From: Clostridia bacterium
Lineage (GTDB): Bacteria; Bacillota; Clostridia; Oscillospirales; CAG-272
Length of the DNA stretch: 64,000 nucleotides
Direction: 5' to 3'
NCBI GenBank assembly: GCA_017520505.1
Contig: JAFXFN010000034.1
Span: forward strand, 1 to 64,000
A program made the position numbers and the translations under genes. Under the pieces are notes generated by a model. That model was not told the origin of the DNA and did not search any database. It was given only the letters and a program-made list of their open reading frames with translations. The stretch's first letter is position 1. Each line of letters opens with the position of its first letter. Below are positions 48,779-57,795 of this stretch, one piece after another.

Positions 48779-49996
48779 TTATTTATTCCTTATATAATGG
48801 AATAGGCACAGTGCCATTGTGACGGGGAATATGATTATAACGAATATTCCGCATTTGAGTGCTATCTGCTCGCCCGACATACCGTCAAAAAACGCAAGAC
48901 CTTCAAAAAACGACGTATTTTTCTCGATAGCATCGGAAACGATGCCCGTTATCCACGGTCCTGCCGAGCAACCGATGTCACCCATAACCGAAAGAAGTGC
49001 GAACATCACCGCTCCGCCGTGCGGAAAATCACCGTCTGCCCCTGCAACCGTTCCCGGCCACATAAGCGCAACCGAAATACCGCAAAGAACACAGCCGATA
49101 AGCGACACTGCGGGCGAATTAACAAGACAGATGAGCGCATACGAAGCAACGCAGAGAAGGGATGAGCACAAAAGCACCTTTTTTATATCAAATCGCTCTC
49201 CGAAAATTCCGTAAAGCATACGGCAAAGAGCCATACAGAGTGCAAAGCCGCACACGCCGATGACGTCACCGTATATTTTCGGTATCTGCAAGCCTATCTC
49301 CGCAAAATATGATACCCACTGCGCCACTGCTTGTTCAGCCGCACCTGAGCAGACCATAACGAGCATAAGCGTCAAAAACGCTTTTGACTTCAAAAGCTTG
49401 CCGATGGGCGTTCTTTCGCCCTCTTTTTCAAATTCGGGAAGCGGTGCTTTTGTAAACAAAACCGTCGCCGTCAGGGGAACTATCGACCACAAAACGGGAA
49501 GCACCTGCCAATTATCGGAAAAATGCAGATACACCGTTGACAAAAGGCACGTGAGCAAATGTCCCCAGCAGTAAAACGAATGCAAAAGCGGAATTTCGAC
49601 CTTTGTGTTTGTTTCGGGCAGATGTGACACAACGGGATTGAGCAGTACCTCGATAAGTCCCCCACCGACGGAATACATCACCACAGCACATACAAGTCCT
49701 ATATAAGGCGGTAAAACATTCGGAAGCACCGACATACCGACAAGGCCCGAAAAGCACAGTATGTGTGCTGTCAGAAGCTGAATGCGAAGCGGTACACGCT
49801 CAAGCACCTTGATGGAAACAACATCGGTTGCTATCTGCACGGCAAAATTTATGAGGATAAGACGTCCCAGCTCCTCATAGGAAAGCCCGAACTGTCCTTT
49901 GAAAACGATGAACAGCACGGGCGCAAGATTGATTATAACAGCCTGTGTGAAAAATCCTATGTAACAGGCAATTTTTGTAGTTTTAAACGATTTCAT
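48779..49996 (-). CDS. Major facilitator superfamily transporter
   Basis: A 405-residue, twelve-helix membrane protein. It begins MKSFKTTKIACYIGFFTQAVIIN; helix 5 region has GGGLIEVLLNPVVSHLPE and the second half CGISVALMWPGTVAGADGDF, resembling fucose/sugar MFS permeases (FucP-like 'G(G)LIE..NP'). Sugar or sugar-derivative import is the best guess and fits the operon. It is the last of the seven-gene operon, 6 bases after the PAP2 gene. No terminator hairpin other than the repeat element downstream. Confidence 0.85.
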   Translation of the reverse strand: MKSFKTTKIACYIGFFTQAVIINLAPVLFIVFKGQFGLSYEELGRLILINFAVQIATDVVSIKVLERVPLRIQLLTAHILCFSGLVGMSVLPNVLPPYIGLVCAVVMYSVGGGLIEVLLNPVVSHLPETNTKVEIPLLHSFYCWGHLLTCLLSTVYLHFSDNWQVLPVLWSIVPLTATVLFTKAPLPEFEKEGERTPIGKLLKSKAFLTLMLVMVCSGAAEQAVAQWVSYFAEIGLQIPKIYGDVIGVCGFALCMALCRMLYGIFGERFDIKKVLLCSSLLCVASYALICLVNSPAVSLIGCVLCGISVALMWPGTVAGADGDFPHGGAVMFALLSVMGDIGCSAGPWITGIVSDAIEKNTSFFEGLAFFDGMSGEQIALKCGIFVIIIFPVTMALCLFHYIRNK

Positions 49997-50002
49997 AGCA
50001 CC

Positions 50003-50845
50003 TTAAAGGCTTTTTGTGTCCTTACAGAATATTTTACGGCACACGATAACGATAGTCATTGTAATGATCGCACCTGCACACGTATCGGAAAGGAAATGCG
50101 CACCGCACACCATTCTCGAAAACATAACGAGAGCAACCCAAAGAATTGCAAGTCCCTTGATGATGCCCGCTTTCTTTTTGTCGCCGAGCTTATCATAGAT
50201 AAACGAAACCGTGTATATAATGACCGCATTTGACGTATGTCCCGACGGGAACGATTTGTGCGCATCATCCGCCGCACGTCCTACGGGTATGTACCATCTT
50301 GTAAAGTGGGAAATATCCTCCATTGCACGGAAGCGTTCCCTGCCCCATACGGTCTTGACAGCGGATATTATAACGAGCGTTGCAAGACCTACGGCAACAA
50401 CCGTCACAAATGCAGGCTTTATTTTTTTGAGCGTTTCGTCCTTTATCATAGACGCAAGCTTCATAAACAGAGCCATTATAATGACCGTACCGACAACCGA
50501 CAAAATCTTCGTCAAGGTCATTTCGTAGACCTCTACACTGTAATACTCAACCGTTCTTGTGATGGTCGAATACGTTGATATAGCACCGCCGACGGCACAA
50601 AGCACCGACAGATAAACGTGTCCCTTTACCTTTTGCTTTAAAACGTATACCGCAAGTGCGGCAAACGAAAACGCAACAAAAAGAAGTGACGGCGGCTCTG
50701 CCCATATTTCCATAAAGCGAGCCCACGAATCCTCCATCTGCGTCAGCGTCTGCGATATTTGATAATCATAAAACGTACCCACTGCAAGTCCTGCAAAAAG
50801 CAGGACGTACAGTATAACGGGTACAAAACAGTTTTTAATTTTCAT
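50003..50845 (-). CDS. PAP2-family membrane phosphatase
   Basis: A 280-residue, six-helix membrane protein with the acid-phosphatase motifs KTVWGRERFR (KxxxxxxRP-like), SFPSGHTSN and SRMVCGAHFLSD, whose histidines and arginine form the outward-facing site. It dephosphorylates lipid phosphates or undecaprenyl pyrophosphate. ATG 50845 lies one base after the ROK stop; a longer in-frame reading through the ROK gene end is rejected. Its presence within a sugar-type operon is unexplained. Confidence 0.88.
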   Translation of the reverse strand: MKIKNCFVPVILYVLLFAGLAVGTFYDYQISQTLTQMEDSWARFMEIWAEPPSLLFVAFSFAALAVYVLKQKVKGHVYLSVLCAVGGAISTYSTITRTVEYYSVEVYEMTLTKILSVVGTVIIMALFMKLASMIKDETLKKIKPAFVTVVAVGLATLVIISAVKTVWGRERFRAMEDISHFTRWYIPVGRAADDAHKSFPSGHTSNAVIIYTVSFIYDKLGDKKKAGIIKGLAILWVALVMFSRMVCGAHFLSDTCAGAIITMTIVIVCRKIFCKDTKSL

Positions 50846-50846
50846 A

Positions 50847-51797
50847 TCATTTACCGAGATTAGCCGCACCGACGATACCTGCGTCGTTTGCAAGTGTTGC
50901 AAGACGGATAACCGTCTGTCTTTCGGGTGCGATAGTCTTTGTAAACACCTCGTTGTTTATTTTGTCCAAAAGCGGTTCAATAAGTCCTTTTCCCTCGTTT
51001 GAGATACCGCCGCCGATGCAGACGATATCGGGCTGGAACAGATTTATTACGTTTGTGATACCGCAAGCAAGGTAATCAAGATATTTTTCAACGACTCTTG
51101 CACCCGCTTCGTCACCCTTATTTTTTGCAATAAATGCGGTTCTGCCGTTGACCTTGCCGTTTTCCTTGGCAACCTGTGCAAGGCCTGATTCGGGGTATTT
51201 TTCAATTTCTTCTCTTGTCATTGCGGCAAGGGCGGTTGCGGAGCTGTATGCTTCAAAACAGCCGCGACGTCCGCAGTTGCACTGTCTGCCGTTATGCTCA
51301 ATAACCATATGGCCTATCTCACCGCCTGCATAGTTGAAGCCCGAATAAACCTTTCCGTCCATAACGATACCGCCGCCGACACCTGTGCCGAGCGTTATCA
51401 TAACGGAATATTTTGCTCCCTTTGCCGCACCTGCAACAGCCTCTCCGAGAGCCGCCGCATTAGCGTCATTTTCAAGATATATCTTGACGGGAGTAAGTGC
51501 TGAAAGCTTATCGACGATGGGGTAATCCTCCATGAGAAGATTACACGCTCTGTCGATCTTACCCGTGTCGCAATCGATAGCACCGGGAGTTGCAAGGCCT
51601 GCATAAGCCACCTCGTCAAGGCTGATGCCGTAAGATGAAGCAAGGTCGCTTATAAGCTTTGCAATATCTGCCGTTACCGCATCGTTTCCTCTTTCGGGAA
51701 GCGTGGGCACGGACATTTTTTTAACGATATTATTATCTTCGTCAACAAGACCTGCGGCGATATTTGTACCGCCGAGGTCAATACCTACATAATACAT
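50847..51797 (-). CDS. ROK-family sugar kinase (glucokinase-like)
   Basis: A 316-residue cytosolic kinase. ATP motif YVGIDLGGTNIAAGLVDE; LENDANAAALGE with the catalytic Asp; ITLGTGVGGGIVMDGK; zinc motif with GEIGHMVIEHNGRQCNCGRRGC; IVCIGGGISNEG. Typical for bacterial glucokinase of Bacillota, though other hexoses or N-acetyl sugars are possible. AGAGG precedes the ATG; 12 bases after the isomerase-like gene. Confidence 0.92.
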   Translation of the reverse strand: MYYVGIDLGGTNIAAGLVDEDNNIVKKMSVPTLPERGNDAVTADIAKLISDLASSYGISLDEVAYAGLATPGAIDCDTGKIDRACNLLMEDYPIVDKLSALTPVKIYLENDANAAALGEAVAGAAKGAKYSVMITLGTGVGGGIVMDGKVYSGFNYAGGEIGHMVIEHNGRQCNCGRRGCFEAYSSATALAAMTREEIEKYPESGLAQVAKENGKVNGRTAFIAKNKGDEAGARVVEKYLDYLACGITNVINLFQPDIVCIGGGISNEGKGLIEPLLDKINNEVFTKTIAPERQTVIRLATLANDAGIVGAANLGK

Positions 51798-51809
51798 ACA
51801 AAAACCTCT

Positions 51810-53192
51810 TTATTTAATTACGGAAACTTCCCAGCCCATTATCTTACCGAAGGAAGCGAGGGCAGAAATGTCACCGCCGTACACCATAGCGCCGTGGTGG
51901 ATACCGCCGAGACGGCTGAATTCGGGGAGGAATTCCGTCAAGGGCTTACAAACCTTCATCCATCCGCTGACGTCGTTTCTGAACGATGTTTCATAGGGAG
52001 CTTCAAGCACCTCGACATCTGTGAGAATGAGTCTGTACTTACCGCCTCCGATGGGGTTAAGCGCAACGTATACAGCCTTGCCCGGCTTGAACACCGTCAT
52101 CATATTGACGGGCTTACCTGCATTCTTGCCGTAGGGGAAGTTGCTGATTCTGCAATCGGGCTTGGAGCCTGCGCACTTTACGTTATATTCGCCCATGTGG
52201 GAAAGGTAGATAGTATCATCTCTCCAGTTGGGGCAGAACATTTCAGCAAACGTCGTTTCATCGTATACAGACAGAAGCGAGCCGACAAATGCCGCTGTCA
52301 GGCAGTCGCCCTCACCTGCGTAGCCGATACCTCTGCCCATAGCCTTACAAGCCTCTGCAAAGGGCATATGGTCAAACTGTGTTGAGCCGTCAACGCCCAT
52401 AAAGTTCATTGTGAACGCTGTAAGGCCATATTTTTCTATCCATTTTCTGATGCCGAGTGCTGTACGGCAAGAGCCTTTATACTGTGCATACGTAACGCTG
52501 TTCATAACGAAGCGTTCGCAGTCAGCCTTGTATTCAGCTTCCATTTCTTCCTCGGTTACCGAGGGAAGCTCACCGTCAACAAACGGCTTTACCTGCATAC
52601 CTATAGTCTTTTCAAGCTCGTCGGCGGGAATTGCAAAGTCACCCATACCTGCGAAAGGACCGCCGAGGTGTCCGACCTTTGCGTTTTTCATTGACTTCGC
52701 CATTTTAGCACCTTTAGCGGCACTTGCAACATCGTCAAGCACCGTTGAATTATCCCAATGGCCTGCAAATATCTGGAAGTCCTTGCCGTTTCTGATGAGA
52801 AGGTTACACATATCCTGAACGCCGTGGATGCCGTGGTTAGCACCGACCTTGTCGGAGGATATCGTATAGTCAAACTCATAGTGAGGTGTCGTATCAAGAA
52901 CGATTATGGGAAGACGTGTGTTTTTAAGCACGTCGGAGGATTCAAGCGAGGGAGAGTAAGCAAGGTGAAGCGTTACGATAGCGTCAACGTCAGCCGCTTC
53001 AAAATCAGCAACAGCCTTTTCAAATTCGGGCTTTATACGGCACGTATCGGCTTCAACGACATCGATACCTCTGAAACGGAGCTCCATACATATCTGCTGA
53101 TAAAATCCCTCAAGCCATACACGTCTTTTGGGGCTTGTTTCATCATAAAGCGCCACGTAAAGGGGCAAAAGACCTATTTTAGGATTGCTCAT
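51810..53192 (-). CDS. L-fucose/L-arabinose isomerase-family protein
   Basis: 460 residues. It shows the layout of the COG2407-type sugar isomerase-like family: SNPKIGLLPLYVALYDE at the N-terminus, an alternating Rossmann-like region (VDAIVTLHLAYSPSLESSDVL, RLPIIVLDTTPHYEFD), GHLGGPFAGMGDFAIP, FMGVDGSTQFDHMPFAEAC and an acidic cluster with YAGEGDCLTAAFVG that could hold the metal. Reaction probably aldose-ketose isomerisation; exact sugar unknown. ATG 53192 follows AAAGGA; an in-frame extension upstream lacks a ribosome site. Confidence 0.82.
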   Translation of the reverse strand: MSNPKIGLLPLYVALYDETSPKRRVWLEGFYQQICMELRFRGIDVVEADTCRIKPEFEKAVADFEAADVDAIVTLHLAYSPSLESSDVLKNTRLPIIVLDTTPHYEFDYTISSDKVGANHGIHGVQDMCNLLIRNGKDFQIFAGHWDNSTVLDDVASAAKGAKMAKSMKNAKVGHLGGPFAGMGDFAIPADELEKTIGMQVKPFVDGELPSVTEEEMEAEYKADCERFVMNSVTYAQYKGSCRTALGIRKWIEKYGLTAFTMNFMGVDGSTQFDHMPFAEACKAMGRGIGYAGEGDCLTAAFVGSLLSVYDETTFAEMFCPNWRDDTIYLSHMGEYNVKCAGSKPDCRISNFPYGKNAGKPVNMMTVFKPGKAVYVALNPIGGGKYRLILTDVEVLEAPYETSFRNDVSGWMKVCKPLTEFLPEFSRLGGIHHGAMVYGGDISALASFGKIMGWEVSVIK

Positions 53193-53208
53193 TTTATTTT
53201 TTCCTTTC

Positions 53209-54222
53209 TTAACCCAAGAATTTAACTGCGTTGTTGTAGAAGATGTCCTCAGCAAACTTTCTGCCGCCTACCTTGTAGGTTGCATCGAGAATGCTCTTGA
53301 GCTGTTCGTATATGAAGAACGTATACTTTGCTTCTGCCTCGGGGCCTTCGATGTGCTTGTTGAACGGGAAGTCCTCACGGGGCATATTGATATACTTGAC
53401 GTCTGTCCACTGACGCTTACCGTGCCAGAGGAATATGGGAAGGTCAGTACCGTACATTATCTGGTCAAGCGGATAATGCTCAAATACGTAGTCAAGAACT
53501 ACGGGGTTGATAAGAGCCGCCAGGTCATAGTGGAAGTAGTTACGGTCATCACCGAGCTTTTCAGTCGCTCTTACTATCCAGTCGATAGAATAGCATCTGC
53601 CGACGTGAGCAATAATGAGCTTGATATCCGGGAATTTATCCTTTATGTAGCGTATTTCCTTGATGTTGTTGTCATCGGGAAATCTGCCTGCACGTGGCAG
53701 GTGAAGCACGATGGACTTTTTGTATTTGTTCGCAAGTGCAAGCTGGTCGGGGCGGATAAAGTCAAGAAGACCGATTTCAGCGCCCTGAACGCCCGAAACG
53801 AAGTCGGGGTACGGCTTGAAGCCTGTGAATTCACCCTCAACGAGCATTTTTTCCGTAAATTCAACGTCCCAAGTAGGGTCAACCATCATGTGTGCATATC
53901 TTGCCTTGCCCGATTTTTTAAGCTCGGAGAGGTAGTTGTTGTTTGCAACAACGTCAAGTCCTCTCGTAACGCAGGGAAGCACGTTTGCTTCAACCTCGGA
54001 ATCGGGATAAAATGCATCACGGTAGAACTCATAGTCCTGGAAACGCATTATGGAGTTGCACTGGTTTGACCAGTCCGTGGGGTCAGCCACGCAGTTTTTA
54101 CGCATTTCAACATCGGAGATGTGAATGTGCATATCAATAATTTTCTTCGGAATTCTGTCCTTGATAAACTCGTTATAAAATTCCTCGTCTACCTTTGTTC
54201 TTTCAAAATAATCTACTATCAT
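53209..54222 (-). CDS. Amidohydrolase-2-family metal-dependent hydrolase
   Basis: 337 residues, TIM barrel. Metal ligands: IIDMHIHIS (HxH), SIVLHLPRAGR, LIIAHVGRCYS and YGTDLPIFLWHG (Asp). This family includes lactonases, decarboxylases and sugar-lactone hydrolases. Ten-to-eleven-fold barrel positions are intact, so it should be active. The ATG overlaps the FGGY kinase stop (ATGA), tying the two. Its product may be the acid or aldehyde handled by the neighbouring kinase and isomerase; that is inference. Confidence 0.85.
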   Translation of the reverse strand: MIVDYFERTKVDEEFYNEFIKDRIPKKIIDMHIHISDVEMRKNCVADPTDWSNQCNSIMRFQDYEFYRDAFYPDSEVEANVLPCVTRGLDVVANNNYLSELKKSGKARYAHMMVDPTWDVEFTEKMLVEGEFTGFKPYPDFVSGVQGAEIGLLDFIRPDQLALANKYKKSIVLHLPRAGRFPDDNNIKEIRYIKDKFPDIKLIIAHVGRCYSIDWIVRATEKLGDDRNYFHYDLAALINPVVLDYVFEHYPLDQIMYGTDLPIFLWHGKRQWTDVKYINMPREDFPFNKHIEGPEAEAKYTFFIYEQLKSILDATYKVGGRKFAEDIFYNNAVKFLG

Positions 54223-55670
54223 TTGTGTACCGCCTTTTCTACCGCTTCATACAAAGCGACGTATTTTTTATATTTTTCGTTGTAATGCTTATAAATTTTT
54301 TCGTCATCGAGGTTCATTACCTCGCCCTTTGAAAGTGACACGTAACCGTCTGTAAGTCCGCATCCGACAGCGGCTATTGCCGCAGCACCGACAGCACAAG
54401 CCTCGGCATTTTCCATTCTCGTTATCTTACAGCCCGTAACGTAGCCGACAATGGAGCACCAGAGGTCGCTTCTTGATGCGCCGCCCATTATTTTGAGTGC
54501 GGAAATGTCAACGCCCTGCTCTGCATACTTTTCAAGTCCTGCACGGACGTTGAACGCAACGCCCTCCATCAGCGCTCTTGCAATATCGTATTTATCATTT
54601 CCAAGGCGCAGACCGTATATACCGCCTGACATTGCGCTGTCACGGCGGGGGAAGCAAGCGCCCGAAAAATGGGGCAGGAAAATAATGTCCTTTGCACTTT
54701 CAAGACGTTTTTCAGCCTCGATATCAAGCGTTTTATAGTCACTTTCAAACGTGTCCTTCACCCATTTCATTGCGTTTCCGACACCCGAAAGGGAGGCAAT
54801 ATTGCCGTAAAGTCCCGTCTTGGGGTGAATACCGGGAACGATGTGAGCCTTCGAGTACGTCAGCTTGTCGCTGATGCCGAGAAGCACCCAAGCCGTACCC
54901 GTTGACAGCATCATATCCCCTGCTGTCAGCGCACCGCATCCGATGGATGCGCAGTATTGGTCGTGCGCACCGTTATATACCTTGACGCTTTCGGGAATAC
55001 CGAGAGTGTCGGCGGCTTTCTTCGTCAGCGTTCCGATATATGCACCCGAGGGCATAACACGGGGAAGTCTTGATTCGTCAATTCCGATTATATCAAGTAT
55101 TTCTTTATCCCACTTGCCCGTGTTGATATTGAAAAATTCTCTTATTGATGCGTTTGTGGGGTCTACCACGTTTTGTCCTGTCAGCTTTTCGTTTACAAAC
55201 TCTATCGTTGACAAAAAGCTGTACGTTTTTTCAAACACTTCAGGCTCGTGCTTCTTTATCCACAAAAGCTTTGCCGCATCACTTCCCGGATCAGTCGTCC
55301 AGCCGCAGCGGTTGTATATTCCATCCTCACCGAGGGCATCGTCAAGAATCTTACATTCTTCTGTTGCACGCATATCCATCCAAGTGATAGCAGGGCGGAT
55401 AGAGTTGAAGCTTTCGTCAACGAACGCAGTTGTAGCACCTTGTGTTGAAAGTGATAAAGCAAGTATCTTTGTTTTGTCGATATCCTTCGTGCTTTCCTTG
55501 ACCGTATAAACCACGGCATCCCACCAGTCCTCGGCACTTTGCTCCGAGATGCCGCCGGGGGCGGAGGTTATCGGATAGTCCTTATACGCAAGACCGTGTA
55601 TTTTTCCGTCTTTGTCGAGAACAACGGTTTTCGTACCCGTTGTTCCGACATCTATTCCAAGTACGTACAT
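54219..55670 (-). CDS. FGGY-family carbohydrate kinase (xylulokinase-like)
   Basis: 483 residues, actin-like two-domain kinase. N-terminal phosphate loop LGIDVGTTGTKTVVLD; SLSTQGATTAFVDES; the catalytic base in YNGAHDQYCASIGCG; DMMLSTGTAW; C-terminal MGGASRSDLWCSIVGYVTG and ACAVGAAAIAAVG. Closest named relatives are xylulokinases, but substrates in this family vary widely. Second gene of the operon, 16 bases after the aminotransferase and overlapping the amidohydrolase start. Confidence 0.92.
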   Translation of the reverse strand: MYVLGIDVGTTGTKTVVLDKDGKIHGLAYKDYPITSAPGGISEQSAEDWWDAVVYTVKESTKDIDKTKILALSLSTQGATTAFVDESFNSIRPAITWMDMRATEECKILDDALGEDGIYNRCGWTTDPGSDAAKLLWIKKHEPEVFEKTYSFLSTIEFVNEKLTGQNVVDPTNASIREFFNINTGKWDKEILDIIGIDESRLPRVMPSGAYIGTLTKKAADTLGIPESVKVYNGAHDQYCASIGCGALTAGDMMLSTGTAWVLLGISDKLTYSKAHIVPGIHPKTGLYGNIASLSGVGNAMKWVKDTFESDYKTLDIEAEKRLESAKDIIFLPHFSGACFPRRDSAMSGGIYGLRLGNDKYDIARALMEGVAFNVRAGLEKYAEQGVDISALKIMGGASRSDLWCSIVGYVTGCKITRMENAEACAVGAAAIAAVGCGLTDGYVSLSKGEVMNLDDEKIYKHYNEKYKKYVALYEAVEKAVHK

Positions 55671-55686
55671 AGTTTACCTCAAAAGC

Positions 55687-57222
55687 TTACATAAGCTTGA
55701 TAGCTTCTTTGATCTTTCCGCAGAGGAAGTCCATAGCGTATCTTGAAGCTATAAGCGGGGGCTTTACAAGAACAACAGGGGGACAGTTTGCTTTGTAAAG
55801 CTGTGCGGAGATGTCAACACACATATCGTTGAGTATCTTCGCAAACTTTGCCGCCTCATCGACCTTTGCAAAGCGAAGACCTGCCAAGTGACCGAAGCCG
55901 TCTGCTCTTACGATGAGGCTGCTGTTCTCCTCTGCTATCTTTTCAAGGCTTTCGTAGAAGTATTCGCCCGCATCCTTTATTTCCTCGCTGTTTGCCTTGG
56001 AGAATTCCATCGTTACGAGGTAGGAAAGCGATGCAAGCTCCTCCTGACCGTTTGTAACGAGTGCGCCGAAGAGGTTGAGCGCATCCATTTCAGCCGTTGT
56101 GATGAGCTTACTTGCAGGGTATTCACCGCCGGGGAAGCCCTTACCTACAACAGCAAAGTCGGGGTTAAGTCCCCATTTTCTGAACAGGAACATTCCGTCG
56201 TACCACATGCAGGACTGAATTTCATCACACATCGTAGGTGTGTCGTACTCACGGCAGAGCTTATATGCACCCTGCAAAAATTCCTTTGTGAGTCTTATTG
56301 CGCCGTAGTTCATAAGGATGATTTCGTGCGCAAAGCCTGCTGTCTTGTAGTTGCCGCTGTTGTACTGCTTCAGCTTTGCTTCAAAGTCAGCAAGGTCGTT
56401 TATCATAACGGGAACTATCTTGTAAAGGCCTGCCTTTTCGGCTTCTTTTGCAAAGCCGCCCCAAAGACCTCTGAGAGTCTGTGCGAATATCGTCGTACCG
56501 TGATAGTTTGCTTCGTTTGTGCCCTTCATATCAGCCATTACGAAGAAAACGGGTGTTTTGCCGTAATATTTGGGGTTTTCAAATGTGCCGTCAAGCTTAT
56601 AGAATCTTGAAAGCATCATTTTAAATCCTGCTTCGCACGCAAGGCTTCCCGTTTCAAGGTTGATACAGCGGTTGAGCACCTTCGGCTCTCTTGAAGCAAG
56701 TATCTTTTCAAGCTCAGCATCGTCAACACCGCCGTTTGCCGCACGGATAAGCTCACGCTCTGCAAGTCTTGTTATGTAACCGCGTGTGTTGTTGTGTGTT
56801 GCGTTGGGAACGCCGAGCTTGCGTGCGTTATCGATAAGCTTGTAACCGCCGAAGCCGTGGCCGAGAGATGCGTGGTAGTGCTCACTCTTACCGATGAAGT
56901 AAACCTTACCGTCTTCACCTATACGGCAAAGACCTCTTGCTGAAAGCGGTGCCATACACTTGTGAAGCGCCTTTGAAAACGCATCCGTTGCCGCACCGTC
57001 ATTCGTTGTTTCAAATGCGGGAACGACAGACGTACCGACGTCGTCAAGCATCTTTTCGTTTGCCTTCTGTCTTTCTTCGGACATAAAATCAATTTTTTCG
57101 GAAACTATCTTTTCAGCTTCCTCTTTCGTTGCATAGCCGTTGTAAACAGCGGAATTGCAAAGTGCGGCAGCGTAATCCGCACCCAAAATATCCTTAAGGG
57201 ACATACAGGGAGATTTAAACAT
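55687..57222 (-). CDS. Class III pyridoxal-phosphate aminotransferase
   Basis: 511 residues, longer than the ~430 usual in the class because of an N-terminal helical region (about 1-95). The cofactor site is visible: Asp333 in TMCDEIQSCMWYDG and Schiff-base Lys361 in VVGKGFPGGEYPAS. It should move an amino group between a 2-oxo acid and an aldehyde or keto compound, possibly an amino sugar or amino acid derivative. Start: ATG 57222 has AGG 8 bases upstream; a GTG 9 bases earlier is the alternative. First gene of the operon, with a consensus promoter. Confidence 0.88.
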   Translation of the reverse strand: MFKSPCMSLKDILGADYAAALCNSAVYNGYATKEEAEKIVSEKIDFMSEERQKANEKMLDDVGTSVVPAFETTNDGAATDAFSKALHKCMAPLSARGLCRIGEDGKVYFIGKSEHYHASLGHGFGGYKLIDNARKLGVPNATHNNTRGYITRLAERELIRAANGGVDDAELEKILASREPKVLNRCINLETGSLACEAGFKMMLSRFYKLDGTFENPKYYGKTPVFFVMADMKGTNEANYHGTTIFAQTLRGLWGGFAKEAEKAGLYKIVPVMINDLADFEAKLKQYNSGNYKTAGFAHEIILMNYGAIRLTKEFLQGAYKLCREYDTPTMCDEIQSCMWYDGMFLFRKWGLNPDFAVVGKGFPGGEYPASKLITTAEMDALNLFGALVTNGQEELASLSYLVTMEFSKANSEEIKDAGEYFYESLEKIAEENSSLIVRADGFGHLAGLRFAKVDEAAKFAKILNDMCVDISAQLYKANCPPVVLVKPPLIASRYAMDFLCGKIKEAIKLM

Positions 57223-57269
57223 ATCTTTCACCTATCCTTTATTTAATTACAAAATTATTTATCGTGGTT

Positions 57270-57298
57270 ATTATATATAATATTTTCTTAAATGTCAA
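57270..57298 (-). promoter_or_regulatory. Promoter of the seven-gene carbohydrate-type operon
   Basis: Minus strand TTGACA (57293-57298), 17-base spacer, TATAAT (57270-57275), 48 bases before the aminotransferase ATG. No operator or regulator gene is evident beside it. Confidence 0.85.
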
Positions 57299-57345
57299 TA
57301 GAATGACGGCTTTATCAATGAAGCAGGCTGTTTTTGTTCATTTAT

Positions 57346-57394
57346 ATTTCCGCAGGAAATATGCGCATCCACAGCCCCACCGGGGGATGCGCCG
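57346..57394. repeat. ATTTCC hairpin plus GCGCATCC stem
   Basis: ATTTCC-gca-GGAAAT (57346-57360) is followed by GCGCATCC pairing with GGATGCGC around CACAGCCCCACCGGG-type loop. A short member of the nested-palindrome family. Confidence 0.6.
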
Positions 57395-57433
57395 TCTTGA
57401 AGTCATTTCTGCTTGTTGCATTAACACCTCATA

Positions 57434-57555
57434 CACCGCTTGCGGTGTGCGCCATTGCCCGCAAGGCAATTTGCTTCGCCAACGTGTAGTTGACTTTGTC
57501 AACTACGGCAGTTCGCTGTACAGCGAACTGCAAGGGGGCTGTGGGCGATGGCGCT
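57434..57555. repeat. Nested palindromic repeat element
   Basis: CACCGC-tt-GCGGTG leads into GCGCCAT/ATGGCGC (outer stem) and GCCC/GGGC, enclosing GTAGTTGAC-ttt-GTCAACTAC and a palindrome starting GCAGTTCGCTGT (the first G-C pair changed from GTAG to GCAG on one side and CTAC to CTGC on the other, keeping the pairing). This compensated change supports selection for the folded form. It ends in CTTTTT. Confidence 0.75.
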
Positions 57556-57612
57556 TTTTATCTATTATCTCTTATTTCTTATCTATTATCTTTTGTTTCT
57601 TGCGGGAGGATA

Positions 57613-57752
57613 ATTATTAGTTATGAGTTATGAGGCTCGCTTTCGCTCACCGTTATGAGCTTGCTTCGCAAGCGTTTATAACTATGCCGCAGGCATATCA
57701 TAACTTGGCAAAGCCAATCATAACTCTAAACTCGCCACAGGCGATTATAACT
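57613..57752. repeat. Array of small hairpins separated by AGTTATGA / TCATAACT
   Basis: GCTTGC-ttc-GCAAGC, ATGCC-gca-GGCAT, TTGGC-aaa-GCCAA and TCGCC-aca-GGCGA alternate with TATAACT or CATAACT; the left part uses the inverse TTATGAG. Loops are three bases throughout. Spacing is 18-20 bases, as in the ATATCGA array at 4605-4690. No gene is seen in 57223-57795. Confidence 0.7.
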
Positions 57753-57795
57753 TAATAAATATCCTCCCCTGCAATGCTCAAATTCGGGTGTGATG

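Noticed and set aside
57613-57752. Possible CRISPR array
   Set aside because: Units are 18-20 bases with a 7-8 base constant word and self-complementary variable parts; no 25-35-base direct repeats, no cas genes.
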